Of a stretch of 23,750 bases of DNA, positions 12,577-19,514 are shown piece by piece. Under the pieces are notes generated by a model. That model made no database searches and had not been told where the DNA came from. It was given only the letters and a program-made list of their open reading frames with translations. This DNA is from CANKHA01 sp035699705 (GTDB taxonomy: Bacteria; Pseudomonadota; Alphaproteobacteria; Rhizobiales; Xanthobacteraceae): positions 1-23,750 of the forward strand of contig DASSPI010000002.1 of NCBI GenBank assembly GCA_035699705.1, in the 5' to 3' direction. Position 1 is the stretch's first letter. Every line of letters begins with the position of its first letter. The position numbers and the translations under genes were made by a program.

Positions 12577-13275
12577 GCGCGCCGTCGCAAGGCCTCCCAG
12601 ACGCACCGCGGGCATGACCAGTTTCGGGCGCTTGCAGCTGCGGCGCTCCAGTTCGGGACAGTCCCGAAACTGCAGGTCCTTGGTCAAACAGACCCGCACC
12701 TCGTTGATGCGTTTGCTGTCGCAGCTGATCGAGATCCCGCCGGCGCTCAGCTTTGGATTGGCTTTGAGGAATGCTTCCTCCACCTCCGCGGGCGCGACTT
12801 CCCGGGCGGTCGTGGCTTCCAGATATTCCTCCGGAATTTTCACCCCGGCCCGCGCCTTGCGGATCTCTTCAAAATACCGGCCGACCGAAAAACCCGCACA
12901 GGTGCCGTGCTTGCGCCATTCGTTGAAGATCAGGCGTGGGCTCGGCATCAGGTCGAGCATGGAGGAGACCGCCGCGCGGTCGACCCTGGGCGGTGGCTGC
13001 TGGCAATATTCCGGCGAGCCCTTTTCGTATTGCGGCCAAAGCCCGTGCACCACGAAGGAATAGGGCCGCGCGCCGCATTGCTCGGCCGGCGCGCGGCCGG
13101 GCGAGCGTTCTTCTGCGGCCTCGCAAAAGGAGGGAGACCACGACAAGGCGAGAACGTAGAAGTCGAATTCCCCCGCCTGGTTTTGCCGCCGGTCCTGCGC
13201 CGGCGCCGCCGTCAGCGTGAGGAAGAACACAAAAATAAAGGCGGCCAGAGCCGCCGATCGATGGATGCTATGCAT
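12574..13275 (-). CDS. Ribonuclease T2 family protein, exported
   Basis: A 233-residue precursor with a signal peptide (about 1-27, ending AAPAQ). Both family active-site blocks are intact: CAS I FVVHGLWPQY (H77) and CAS II EWRKHGTC (E119, K122, H123, C126). Further cysteines can form the usual disulfides (CEAAEE.., EQCGARP, EYCQQ, SISC.., VRVCLTKDLQFRDCPE). It cleaves single-stranded RNA through 2',3'-cyclic phosphates with little base specificity, presumably in the periplasm like E. coli RNase I. The start at 13275 gives a normal signal peptide; 29 codons of open frame upstream would place another hydrophobic stretch in front and are less likely. The TAG stop lies at the edge of a palindromic repeat, so the C-terminal residues may have been changed by its insertion. 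Confidence 0.93.
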   Translation of the reverse strand: MHSIHRSAALAAFIFVFFLTLTAAPAQDRRQNQAGEFDFYVLALSWSPSFCEAAEERSPGRAPAEQCGARPYSFVVHGLWPQYEKGSPEYCQQPPPRVDRAAVSSMLDLMPSPRLIFNEWRKHGTCAGFSVGRYFEEIRKARAGVKIPEEYLEATTAREVAPAEVEEAFLKANPKLSAGGISISCDSKRINEVRVCLTKDLQFRDCPELERRSCKRPKLVMPAVRLGGLATAR

Positions 13276-13365
13276 GACACGCCCCAACTGCTTGTTGCAG
13301 ACGCCGGAGGCTAATATGGCGCAAAGAACATTGCAAGAACAAAACAGGAATAAAGCGATCACGAT

Positions 13366-13815
13366 TTAGGGACGCGCCATGCGGCATCCCGGATTATAGG
13401 CCCAATTCCGGTCCAGCCCGGCAACGCACCATTCGACCCCCCAGGATGCCCCGATCAGCCCCGCATCCTCCGCGATCACATAATGCAGCGGGCGCCACTG
13501 CCCGTCCGACACCTTGGTGCGCGCGCTGCAAAAGCGGCGTGGGATGGCCTGTTCGGCCCAGGGCCGCAGCGCGGTCTCCCGCACATCGGCGAAATCCACC
13601 AGCTGCAGGTTGCTGCTCCAGAACCGGCCTTCCTTCGTGGCGAAGCGGGAAGCGATCAGGCCGAGCGCGGCCTCGCAGGGCGGCAGGATCGAGTCATAGC
13701 GCGGCCCGAACAGGTAGAAGTTCTTTTCCAAAAGACTGGCGGCGGGCGCTGGCTTCGGCCAGATCGCCGCTGCCATCAATGCGAACGCGAGGATCCAAGC
13801 TTTCACGCCAGGCAT
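13366..13815 (-). CDS. Exported protein of unknown function
   Basis: A 149-residue protein with a clear signal peptide (1-25, MPGVKAWILAFALMAAA.. ending APAAS). The mature part is about 125 residues. It has four cysteines (LPPCEAAL, RRFCSART, EWCVAGL, NPGCRMA), enough for two disulfides, and aromatic motifs NFYLFGPRYDSI and WGVEWCVAGLDRNWAYNPGC. I do not recognise a named family, though similar short secreted proteins occur in Rhizobiales. The start at 13815 was preferred to the longer frame from 13935 because it begins the signal peptide. It lies upstream of the RNase T2 gene on the same strand (90 nt gap) and may be co-transcribed with it. Confidence 0.75.
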   Translation of the reverse strand: MPGVKAWILAFALMAAAIWPKPAPAASLLEKNFYLFGPRYDSILPPCEAALGLIASRFATKEGRFWSSNLQLVDFADVRETALRPWAEQAIPRRFCSARTKVSDGQWRPLHYVIAEDAGLIGASWGVEWCVAGLDRNWAYNPGCRMARP

Positions 13816-13899
13816 CGCACAGCCTCCAGCAACACTCCCAATGCGGTCGCTGACGGTGCCGCGCCGCCCCCGCAGGGTCAAGAGCAGCGGGCCGCTGCC

Positions 13900-13975
13900 G
13901 ATTGACCACAGCTTTTTTTCTTCCCGGCGTGACATTTGCGCTTTTTTTCTCTTCTCGCCGGATTCGCTGTGATTC
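13900..13975. promoter_or_regulatory. Divergent intergenic region with nested inverted repeats and T7 tracts
   Basis: CACAGC (13907-13912) pairs with GCTGTG (13966-13971), and CCGGCG (13924-13929) with CGCCGG (13956-13961). Two seven-base T tracts (13913-13919 and 13942-13948) are followed by similar CT-rich stretches. The region lies between the divergent genes at 13815 (-) and 14044 (+) and presumably holds their promoters. No -35/-10 pair is convincing. Confidence 0.3.
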
Positions 13976-14043
13976 TATCGTCGGTTGTAGCGATTCGCGG
14001 ATGCGGGCTGCGTCAGCCGCAGAGGCTGCGCAAGGGGGGCGAG

Positions 14044-14517
14044 ATGACATTGGCCGCGCGGTTGAATTCTCCGGAACCGGTCTTTGGCCTGGACGCTGCG
14101 GGACGGGTCATGGCCGACATCGTTGCGTCCTGGGTGCAGGACCTGGGTCTGCTGGTGGAAGCCATCGAAGCCGGACGGCCGCCCGGCGCACCATCGGATT
14201 GGCAGCCGGGCGCGGTGCTGCGCCTGCCCTTCAGCAACAAGATCTGCCGTGACGGCGGCGTGGTCTGCGGCCAGGCGCTGATGGCGCTGGCTGACACCGC
14301 CATGGTGCTCGCCTGCTCCGCCGCCTGGAACGGGTACCGCGCGATGAGCACCATCGACCAGACCACGCATTTTCTCCGCCCGGTCAATTTCGACGTGGTG
14401 GCGGACGCACGCATCATGCGGATCGGACGCAGCACGAATTTTGGCCGCGCCCTTTTGTACGCCGCCGCCGACCGCCGTCCGGTGGGCATGGTGTCGAGCG
14501 CTTACGCGATGCTCTGA
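14044..14517 (+). CDS. PaaI-like hotdog-fold thioesterase
   Basis: A 157-residue protein with the hotdog core. LPFSNKICRDGGVVCGQALMALADTAMVLA (about 61-90) contains the central helix with D84, and STIDQTTHFLRPVNFDVVADARIMRIGRS matches the PaaI/YbgC-type thioesterase pattern of a sheet strand followed by a Pro. The expected role is hydrolysis of an acyl-CoA in the cytoplasm; the substrate is unknown. The ATG at 14044 is preceded by AAGGGGGGCGAG. The frame stays open to 13936 and would add a signal-like hydrophobic stretch, but from a TTG with no ribosome site, so it is rejected. The downstream small gene at 14591 is on the same strand, 73 nt away. Confidence 0.8.
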   Translation: MTLAARLNSPEPVFGLDAAGRVMADIVASWVQDLGLLVEAIEAGRPPGAPSDWQPGAVLRLPFSNKICRDGGVVCGQALMALADTAMVLACSAAWNGYRAMSTIDQTTHFLRPVNFDVVADARIMRIGRSTNFGRALLYAAADRRPVGMVSSAYAML

Positions 14518-14590
14518 TCGGCCGCCGGCCGTCTTTTCAATGTCGAGAACGCACTCTAAGCTTGCGCAGCCGTTGCGCAGGAGCTGCGTC

Positions 14591-14875
14591 ATGATTTCCA
14601 GAATGCTGGCTTTGATCTTGCTTGCGGCCGGAATCTCCGCCGCGCAGGCGCAGCCTTACACTTACGGCAATGACACCGGCGGGATGATCATCTGGACGCC
14701 GGAAAACGAAAGACTGGCCTTTGCCGCGGCGGATGCGCATTGCGCCGCCTATGGCAAGCTGTCGCGCATCACCAGCGTCTACCGGCAATACGGCCATTAC
14801 ATCGGCTTCGCCTGCGCCTTCCCGCGCGGCTATGTCCTGAAAGAACGCGAGTTCGCGATCCGCACCAAAGGCTGA
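14591..14875 (+). CDS. Small exported protein of unknown function
   Basis: A 94-residue protein with a signal peptide (1-20, MISRMLALILLAAGISAAQA) and a mature part of about 74 residues. Two cysteines (DAHCAAYGK, GFACAFP) could form one disulfide. The TPENERLAFAAADAHCAAYGKLSRITSVYRQYGHYIGFACAF segment looks like a compact conserved domain of rhizobial hypothetical proteins. The start is fixed by AGGAG at 14579-14583 and the signal peptide. The gene is convergent with rsmE (33 nt apart). No function can be assigned. Confidence 0.75.
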   Translation: MISRMLALILLAAGISAAQAQPYTYGNDTGGMIIWTPENERLAFAAADAHCAAYGKLSRITSVYRQYGHYIGFACAFPRGYVLKEREFAIRTKG

Positions 14876-14908
14876 AATCGCGCATGATCCGGCGAAGTGG
14901 TCGCGCGT

Positions 14909-15664
14909 CTACTTCCAATCTCCCAGCACCGCCTGAACCAGCGCCAGCGCCGCCACCGCCGCCGTGTCGGCACGCAGGATGCGCGGACCGAGCGCGAGCC
15001 GCAGCACATTGTGCGCGCGCAGCAACATCGCGCGCTCGTCTTCGGCAAAGCCGCCCTCCGGTCCGATCAGCAAGGCGAGCGGGACCGCGACGGCCTGCTC
15101 GCTGCGCAGCTGTTGCAGCGCGGCGACCGGATCTTTCACCTCCGCATCCTCGTCGCAAAAAACCAGCAGCCGCGACGGCGCGCGCTGTGCGAGCGCCTGT
15201 TCCAGATCGACCGGTGCTCCGATCTCCGGCAGCGTCAGGATGCCGCACTGTTCCGCCGCCTCGATCGCATTGGCCCGCATCCGCTCGAGATTGACGCGTG
15301 CGGCCTGGGTATGGCGCGTGATCACCGGCTGCAGCCGGGCGGCGCCCATCTCCACTGCCTTCTGCGCCATGTAATCGAGCCGGGAATGTTTCAGCGGGGC
15401 GAACCAGTAATGCAGATCGCCGGGCGCGGTCTGGACGCGGGTGCGTTCTTCCGGCTGGGCCGAAACCGCCCGCTTGCCGGAATTTTGCAACCGCGCGCGC
15501 CATTCGCCGTCGCGGCCATTGAACAGCAGAACAGGATCGCCGGCCTTGAGCCGCATCACATGCAGGAGATAGTGCGCCTGCGGCTGTTCCAGCGCGACCG
15601 CCGTGCCCGGGGCGAGCGGGGAGGTGGTGTACAGGCGTGGGGTGCGGATATCGTAGCGGGCCAT
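14909..15664 (-). CDS. rsmE: 16S rRNA (uracil(1498)-N3)-methyltransferase RsmE
   Basis: A 251-residue SPOUT-class enzyme that methylates U1498 of 16S rRNA in the 30S subunit. An N-terminal PUA-like domain (HYLLHVMRLKAGDPVLLFNGRDGEW) precedes the knotted SAM-binding domain. That domain has KAVEMGAARLQPVITRHTQ, EQCGILTLPEI, LLIGPEGGFAEDE and LGPRILRADTAAVAALALVQ. All core motifs are present, and the length is about that of the E. coli protein. The gene stands alone, divergent from the repeat-containing secreted protein at 15831. Confidence 0.96.
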   Translation of the reverse strand: MARYDIRTPRLYTTSPLAPGTAVALEQPQAHYLLHVMRLKAGDPVLLFNGRDGEWRARLQNSGKRAVSAQPEERTRVQTAPGDLHYWFAPLKHSRLDYMAQKAVEMGAARLQPVITRHTQAARVNLERMRANAIEAAEQCGILTLPEIGAPVDLEQALAQRAPSRLLVFCDEDAEVKDPVAALQQLRSEQAVAVPLALLIGPEGGFAEDERAMLLRAHNVLRLALGPRILRADTAAVAALALVQAVLGDWK

Positions 15665-15830
15665 GCTGCTTGCCGATCGCGGCCGAAAGCCGCTTTAACT
15701 CTGCCGATCTTTGCCTTCCGGCAAGCCGGGAAAACAAGATATGCTTGTTGCCGCCTTCTCGCCGGAATCCAAGCGTTGTTAGGGCGGGGGGCAGGACGAC
15801 TTGAACGACCCGTCGGAGGGGAGATTTATC

Positions 15831-16424
15831 ATGCTGTTTCGCTACGCTCTCATGGCCGCCGCGGCTCTGGCCGTCGCGGGCATCGCTGCAGCGCAGGCGC
15901 AATCCCCCTTTCCGCCGGTGGGACAGCAAGCATCACCCTTCCCGCCGGTCGGGCAGCAGGCGTCACCCTTCCCGCCGGTGGGACAGCAATCGCCGTTTCC
16001 GTCCGTTGGACAGCCCCAGCAGAAACCGCCTTGCATCGACGACTTCCTCTCGCTGCGGCAGGAACTGGACAAGCGTTTCGAGACCGTCAAAACCACGCTC
16101 GAGCGCAAGCCAACCGCCGCCGAGGCCTGCAGCGTGCTCACGAAATTCACGCAAAGCGAAGCCGCGATGATCAAATTCGTCGAGAAAAATAGCGGCACAT
16201 GCCCGCTCCCGCCGAACCTGCTGCAGGACATCAAGGCGGGCAACGTCAAGTCGGAAGGCTATCGCAAGCAGGCCTGCACCGCCGCGGCGGCGCCGGCACG
16301 ACCGGCGCGTCCCGCCGCGCCCACCTTGAGCGACGCCTTCAGCGCGCCTGTGGCCGGCAAGGACAACACCCGAACCGGCCGCGGCACGCTCGATTCACTC
16401 GGCGGCAATCCGCTCGCGCGATGA
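15831..16424 (+). CDS. Exported protein with Pro-rich tandem repeat, unknown function
   Basis: A 197-residue precursor. It has a signal peptide (about 1-24, ending AAQAQ), then a four-unit tandem repeat of SPFPPVGQQA type (25-62). Next comes a charged, probably helical domain (about 66-155; CIDDFLSLRQELDKRF.., CSVLTKF, SGTCPLPPNLL, KQACTAAA) with four cysteines. An Ala/Pro-rich linker and a tail follow. The start at 15831 follows GGAGGGGAG; a TTG 10 codons upstream is less likely. The stop overlaps the ubiA start as ATGA. The repeat resembles an extended periplasmic spacer, but whether the protein is anchored is not visible (no lipobox). The family is not recognised. Confidence 0.8.
   Translation: MLFRYALMAAAALAVAGIAAAQAQSPFPPVGQQASPFPPVGQQASPFPPVGQQSPFPSVGQPQQKPPCIDDFLSLRQELDKRFETVKTTLERKPTAAEACSVLTKFTQSEAAMIKFVEKNSGTCPLPPNLLQDIKAGNVKSEGYRKQACTAAAAPARPARPAAPTLSDAFSAPVAGKDNTRTGRGTLDSLGGNPLAR
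15903..16016 (+). repeat. In-frame tandem repeat, about 30-bp unit, four copies
   Basis: Three near-identical units encode SPFPPVGQQ(A) and a fourth, diverged one reads SPFPSVGQPQ. Differences between units are few (GTGGGACAG versus GTCGGGCAG), which suggests recent expansion by slippage or unequal crossing-over. The unit is a multiple of three, so copy-number change would keep the frame. Confidence 0.95.
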
Positions 16425-17356
16425 GCGAGACGGCGGGCCGCGTTGCGGATGCGACCGGCAACTGGGTGGATCGTCTCGCGCCCGCTTCCTTCCGTCCTTA
16501 TCTGCGCCTCGCCCGCTTCGACCGGCCGATCGGCGCCTGGTTGCTGCTGCTGCCGTGCTGGTGGTCGGCGGGCCTGGCGGCCGTCTATGGCAAGGCGCCT
16601 TTCCCCCCTCCCTGGCATCTGGCGCTGTTCTTCATCGGCGCTTTCGTGATGCGCGGCTGCGGCTGCACCTGGAACGACATCGTCGACCGCAACATCGACG
16701 CGCAGGTGGCGCGCACGCGCTCGCGGCCAATCCCGTCCGGCCAGGTCAGCCTGACCGGCGCGGTGGTATTCCTGATCTTGCAGGCGCTGACCGGCCTCGT
16801 CGTGCTGCTGCAATTCAATGCCTTCGCGATCGGCACCGGCATCGCCTCGCTCGCGATCGTCGCGGTCTATCCTTTCTTCAAGCGCTTCACTTACTGGCCG
16901 CAGACCGTGCTCGGCCTGGCGTTTTCCTGGGGCGCGTTGATGGGATGGGCGGCCGCCTTCGGCCGGCTCGATCTCCCCGCCTTGCTGCTCTATGCCGGAT
17001 CGATCGCCTGGGTGATCGGCTACGACACCATCTACGCGCATCAAGACCGTGAGGACGACGCGCTGGTCGGGATGAAATCGACCGCCCTGCTGTTCGGCGC
17101 GCGCAGCAAACCGATACTCGCAGCTTTTTATGCCGCCGCCGTGAGCCTGATCGGATTGGCCGGCTGGAGCGCGGGCGCCGGCGTTCTATTTGCGAGCGGC
17201 CTCGCGGCTTTCGCGGCGCATCTCGCCTGGCAGATCTGGCGGCTCGACATCGACGATCCGGACCGCTGTCTCGCGCTGTTCAAATCCAACCGCGATGCCG
17301 GATTGATCCTGTTCGGCGCGCTGCTGCTGGACGCGGCCTGGAATTATTTCAGGTAA
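16421..17356 (+). CDS. ubiA: 4-hydroxybenzoate polyprenyltransferase UbiA
   Basis: A 311-residue membrane prenyltransferase of ubiquinone biosynthesis. It attaches a polyprenyl chain to 4-hydroxybenzoate in the inner membrane. Both Asp-rich motifs are intact: N85-D86-x2-D89-x3-D93 (CTWNDIVDRNIDAQVARTRSRP) and D202-TIYAHQD-R-ED-D (209-213). About eight hydrophobic helices follow the LARFDRPIGAWLLLLPCWW start. The ATG overlaps the stop of the repeat protein as ATGA, so translation is probably coupled. The convergent DUF6101-like gene ends 20 nt away. Other UbiA superfamily members (COX10, chlorophyll synthase) are less likely given the motif context. Confidence 0.95.
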   Translation: MSETAGRVADATGNWVDRLAPASFRPYLRLARFDRPIGAWLLLLPCWWSAGLAAVYGKAPFPPPWHLALFFIGAFVMRGCGCTWNDIVDRNIDAQVARTRSRPIPSGQVSLTGAVVFLILQALTGLVVLLQFNAFAIGTGIASLAIVAVYPFFKRFTYWPQTVLGLAFSWGALMGWAAAFGRLDLPALLLYAGSIAWVIGYDTIYAHQDREDDALVGMKSTALLFGARSKPILAAFYAAAVSLIGLAGWSAGAGVLFASGLAAFAAHLAWQIWRLDIDDPDRCLALFKSNRDAGLILFGALLLDAAWNYFR

Positions 17357-17376
17357 GGGGCGCACACCGTCCGGCG

Positions 17377-17952
17377 TTAATCCCGCGCGATGATTTCGCG
17401 GTCGCCGGGATGCACGGTGTCGTTTGCAAATCCGTTGCGCCGGCGCCAGCCGATCGACGGGCGACGTCCTTTCATTGCCGTGCGGCGACGCCGCCGCGGC
17501 GCGACTTCGCCCAAACGCAGCTGGCCGAGCCGGGGAAAGAGTTCATGCAGCGCGCCGCTGTCGTCGGTCACCAGTAACGGGCGCTGCAGGGTTTGCGCCC
17601 AGGATTGCCACTCGGCCACCACCTCGTCGGCGTTGCCGGAATTGTACAGCGGGATCGACAGGCCGGGATCCGGATGCTCAAGGGTCAGGCAGACCGTTTC
17701 CGTATCGCCGTGCGGGACGACGCGAAGCGCCACGCCGAGGAAATCCGCCACCGGCAGGTCGAGCGCCATCGGGATGCCGCGCACCCGCCGCCGCACGATC
17801 ACGCGCTCGCGGTGAAGCTCCACATCCCGGATGCGCTCATCCGCCCCGGCGTCGCCGGCGCGAAAGCGCAGAGGAAGGGAAAAGGGGTCGAGCCGTAACG
17901 CACGGCTCGACCCAGCGGGCGCATGCCCGCCGTCTTTCGCTTGACGCCTCAA
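17377..17952 (-). CDS. DUF6101-like conserved protein
   Basis: A 191-residue protein without signal peptide or membrane helix. The N-terminal half is a compact domain (ALRLDPFSLPLRFRAGDAGAD.., ELHRERVIVRRRVRGIPMALDLPVADFLGVALRV). The middle carries HPDPGLSIPLYNSGNADEVVAEWQSWAQTLQRPLLV, and an Arg/Lys-rich tail follows (about 148-175, PRRRRRTAMKGRRPSIGWRRR). I recall this as the alphaproteobacterial DUF6101 family; no function is known. The start is TTG, supported by GGGGAG 8 nt upstream. The basic tail suggests binding to nucleic acid or membrane, which is inference only. The gene order next to ubiA and pmbA seems conserved in related genomes, from memory. Confidence 0.7.
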   Translation of the reverse strand: MRRQAKDGGHAPAGSSRALRLDPFSLPLRFRAGDAGADERIRDVELHRERVIVRRRVRGIPMALDLPVADFLGVALRVVPHGDTETVCLTLEHPDPGLSIPLYNSGNADEVVAEWQSWAQTLQRPLLVTDDSGALHELFPRLGQLRLGEVAPRRRRRTAMKGRRPSIGWRRRNGFANDTVHPGDREIIARD

Positions 17953-17960
17953 AACGTGTC

Positions 17961-17986
17961 TCCCCGCCGGGCTTTTTGTTGCCCGG
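17961..17986 (-). promoter_or_regulatory. Hairpin abutting the Shine-Dalgarno of the DUF6101-like gene
   Basis: CCGGGC (17967-17972) and GCCCGG (17981-17986) form a 6-bp stem with an eight-base loop. In the gene's orientation it lies immediately upstream of GGGGAG (17961-17966) and the TTG start. It could hold the ribosome site in or out of structure; this is inference. Confidence 0.3.
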
Positions 17987-18161
17987 TCAAGGCGCAGAAT
18001 GCCCGAGAGAGGTCGGAATCCGCTTAAGAACCCTGGTTAATCAGTGGTGTTCCGCATTCCATCACTTGTCATGCTTGCCAAAAGCTTGAATGCCCGCCGC
18101 TTCGATGACATCTGAAGGGCGGCAGCCCCGCTTTCCTCGTTTCAGACCCCGGAACTCCCGC

Positions 18162-19514
18162 ATGTCATCCCTGCTCGACCAATCCGTATTAACGGGCCTC
18201 GCCGAACGCCTGGTCGAAGCGGCGCGCAAGGCCGGGGCCGACGCGGCCGATGCCGTCGCGGTGCGCTCGGTGTCGCAATCGGTGGAAATCCGCGACGGCG
18301 CGGTGGAGGAATCCGAACGCTCCGAAGGCGACGACCTTGGGCTGCGCGTCTTCGTCGGCAAGCGGCAGGCGGTCGTCTCCACCAACGATCTGCGCGGCAA
18401 TGGCGTGCAGGCGCTGGCGGAACGCGCGGTGGCGATGGCGCGTGTCGCGCCGGAGGACCGTTTCACCGGGCTGGCGGACCCGGCCCTGCTCGCCAAGAGT
18501 TTCCCCGACCTCGATCTGATCGATCCCGACCTGCCGGAAGTGGGCCGGCTGGAAGAGTTGGCGCGGGAAGCCGAAGCGGCGGCGCTGGAGGTGCAAGGCG
18601 TCACCAAATCCGGCGGCGCTTCGGCCTCGGCAGGGATCGGCGGCATGGTGCTGGTGACGAGCCACGGCTTCAAGGGAGCTTATCTCGCCTCCCGCTACGG
18701 TATCTCGATGACGGCGATTGCCGGCGAAGGCACCGCCATGGAGCGCGATTACGATTACAGCTCGACGCTGCACGCGGCCGATCTCGACAAGCCGGAAAAG
18801 GTCGGCAAGACCGCGGGCGAGCGCGCGGTGGAGCGGCTCAATCCGCTCAAGGCCGCGACCGGCAAGGTCCCTGTCGTGTTCGACCGGCGCATCGCCGGCT
18901 CGCTGATCGGTTCTCTCGCCAGTGCGGTCAACGGCGCGGCGGTTGCGCGCAAGACCAGTTTCCTGATGGACAGGCTTGGCCATCAGGTTTTCGCCAAAGG
19001 CATCCGCATCATCGACGATCCGCTGCGCAAGCGCGGGCAACGTTCGCGTCCCTTTGATGCGGAAGGCGTCGCCGGCCGCAAGCTCGCCTTGGTCGAAGAC
19101 GGCATCGTGATGACCTGGCTGCTCGACAGCGCCACCGCGCGCGAACTTGGCCGGGAGACCACCGGCCATGCCTCGCGCGGCGTCTCCTCATCGCCTTCGC
19201 CCAGCGCGACCAATCTTTATCTGGAAGCCGGCGCCGCGACCCCCGACGCGTTGATCGCCGATATCGACCAGGGCTTCTATGTCACCGACCTGATCGGCTC
19301 CGGAACCAACATCGTCACCGGCGACTATAGCCGCGGCGCTTCCGGCTTCTGGATCGAGCGGGGCAGGCGCACCTATCCGGTGAGCGAAGTCACCATCGCC
19401 GGCCACCTGAGCGACATGTTCCGCACCCTCACGCCGGCCAACGATCTGGAATTCCGTTATGGCACCAACGCCCCAACGCTGCGCATCGAAGGATTGACAG
19501 TTGCCGGTCGCTGA
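18162..19514 (+). CDS. pmbA: PmbA/TldE, metalloprotease subunit
   Basis: A 450-residue protein of the TldD/PmbA family. PmbA (TldE) pairs with TldD to form a heterodimeric peptidase that trims modified peptides such as microcins and acts on unfolded peptides. There is no HExxxH zinc motif, which separates this protein from TldD. Family blocks seen are GLRVFVGKRQAVVSTNDL, VARKTSFLMDRLGHQVFAKGI, and TNIVTGDYSRGASGFWIERGRRTYPVSEVTIAGHL. The C-terminal LSDMFRTLTPANDLEFRYGTNAPTLRIEGLTV is also typical. The start at 18162 matches the family; 24 codons of open frame upstream are ignored. It heads the rightward cluster, overlapping the nucleotidase gene by 14 nt. TldD is elsewhere. Confidence 0.93.
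   Translation: MSSLLDQSVLTGLAERLVEAARKAGADAADAVAVRSVSQSVEIRDGAVEESERSEGDDLGLRVFVGKRQAVVSTNDLRGNGVQALAERAVAMARVAPEDRFTGLADPALLAKSFPDLDLIDPDLPEVGRLEELAREAEAAALEVQGVTKSGGASASAGIGGMVLVTSHGFKGAYLASRYGISMTAIAGEGTAMERDYDYSSTLHAADLDKPEKVGKTAGERAVERLNPLKAATGKVPVVFDRRIAGSLIGSLASAVNGAAVARKTSFLMDRLGHQVFAKGIRIIDDPLRKRGQRSRPFDAEGVAGRKLALVEDGIVMTWLLDSATARELGRETTGHASRGVSSSPSPSATNLYLEAGAATPDALIADIDQGFYVTDLIGSGTNIVTGDYSRGASGFWIERGRRTYPVSEVTIAGHLSDMFRTLTPANDLEFRYGTNAPTLRIEGLTVAGR

Noticed and set aside
13936..14043. N-terminal extension of the thioesterase giving a lipoprotein-like signal (LLAGFAVILSSVVAIRGCG)
   Set aside because: It needs a TTG with no ribosome site, while the internal ATG at 14044 has a good one and matches a cytoplasmic hotdog enzyme.
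15903..16016. Possible CRISPR-like array
   Set aside because: The units are directly adjacent without spacers and lie in frame in a coding gene.
14769..16192. Long frames overlapping rsmE and its upstream region on both strands
   Set aside because: They cross the rsmE promoter and have repetitive Arg/Ala composition; RsmE motifs are complete on the chosen frame.
18162..19514. Annotation as TldD
   Set aside because: The HExxxH zinc motif of TldD is missing; length and C-terminal blocks fit PmbA/TldE.
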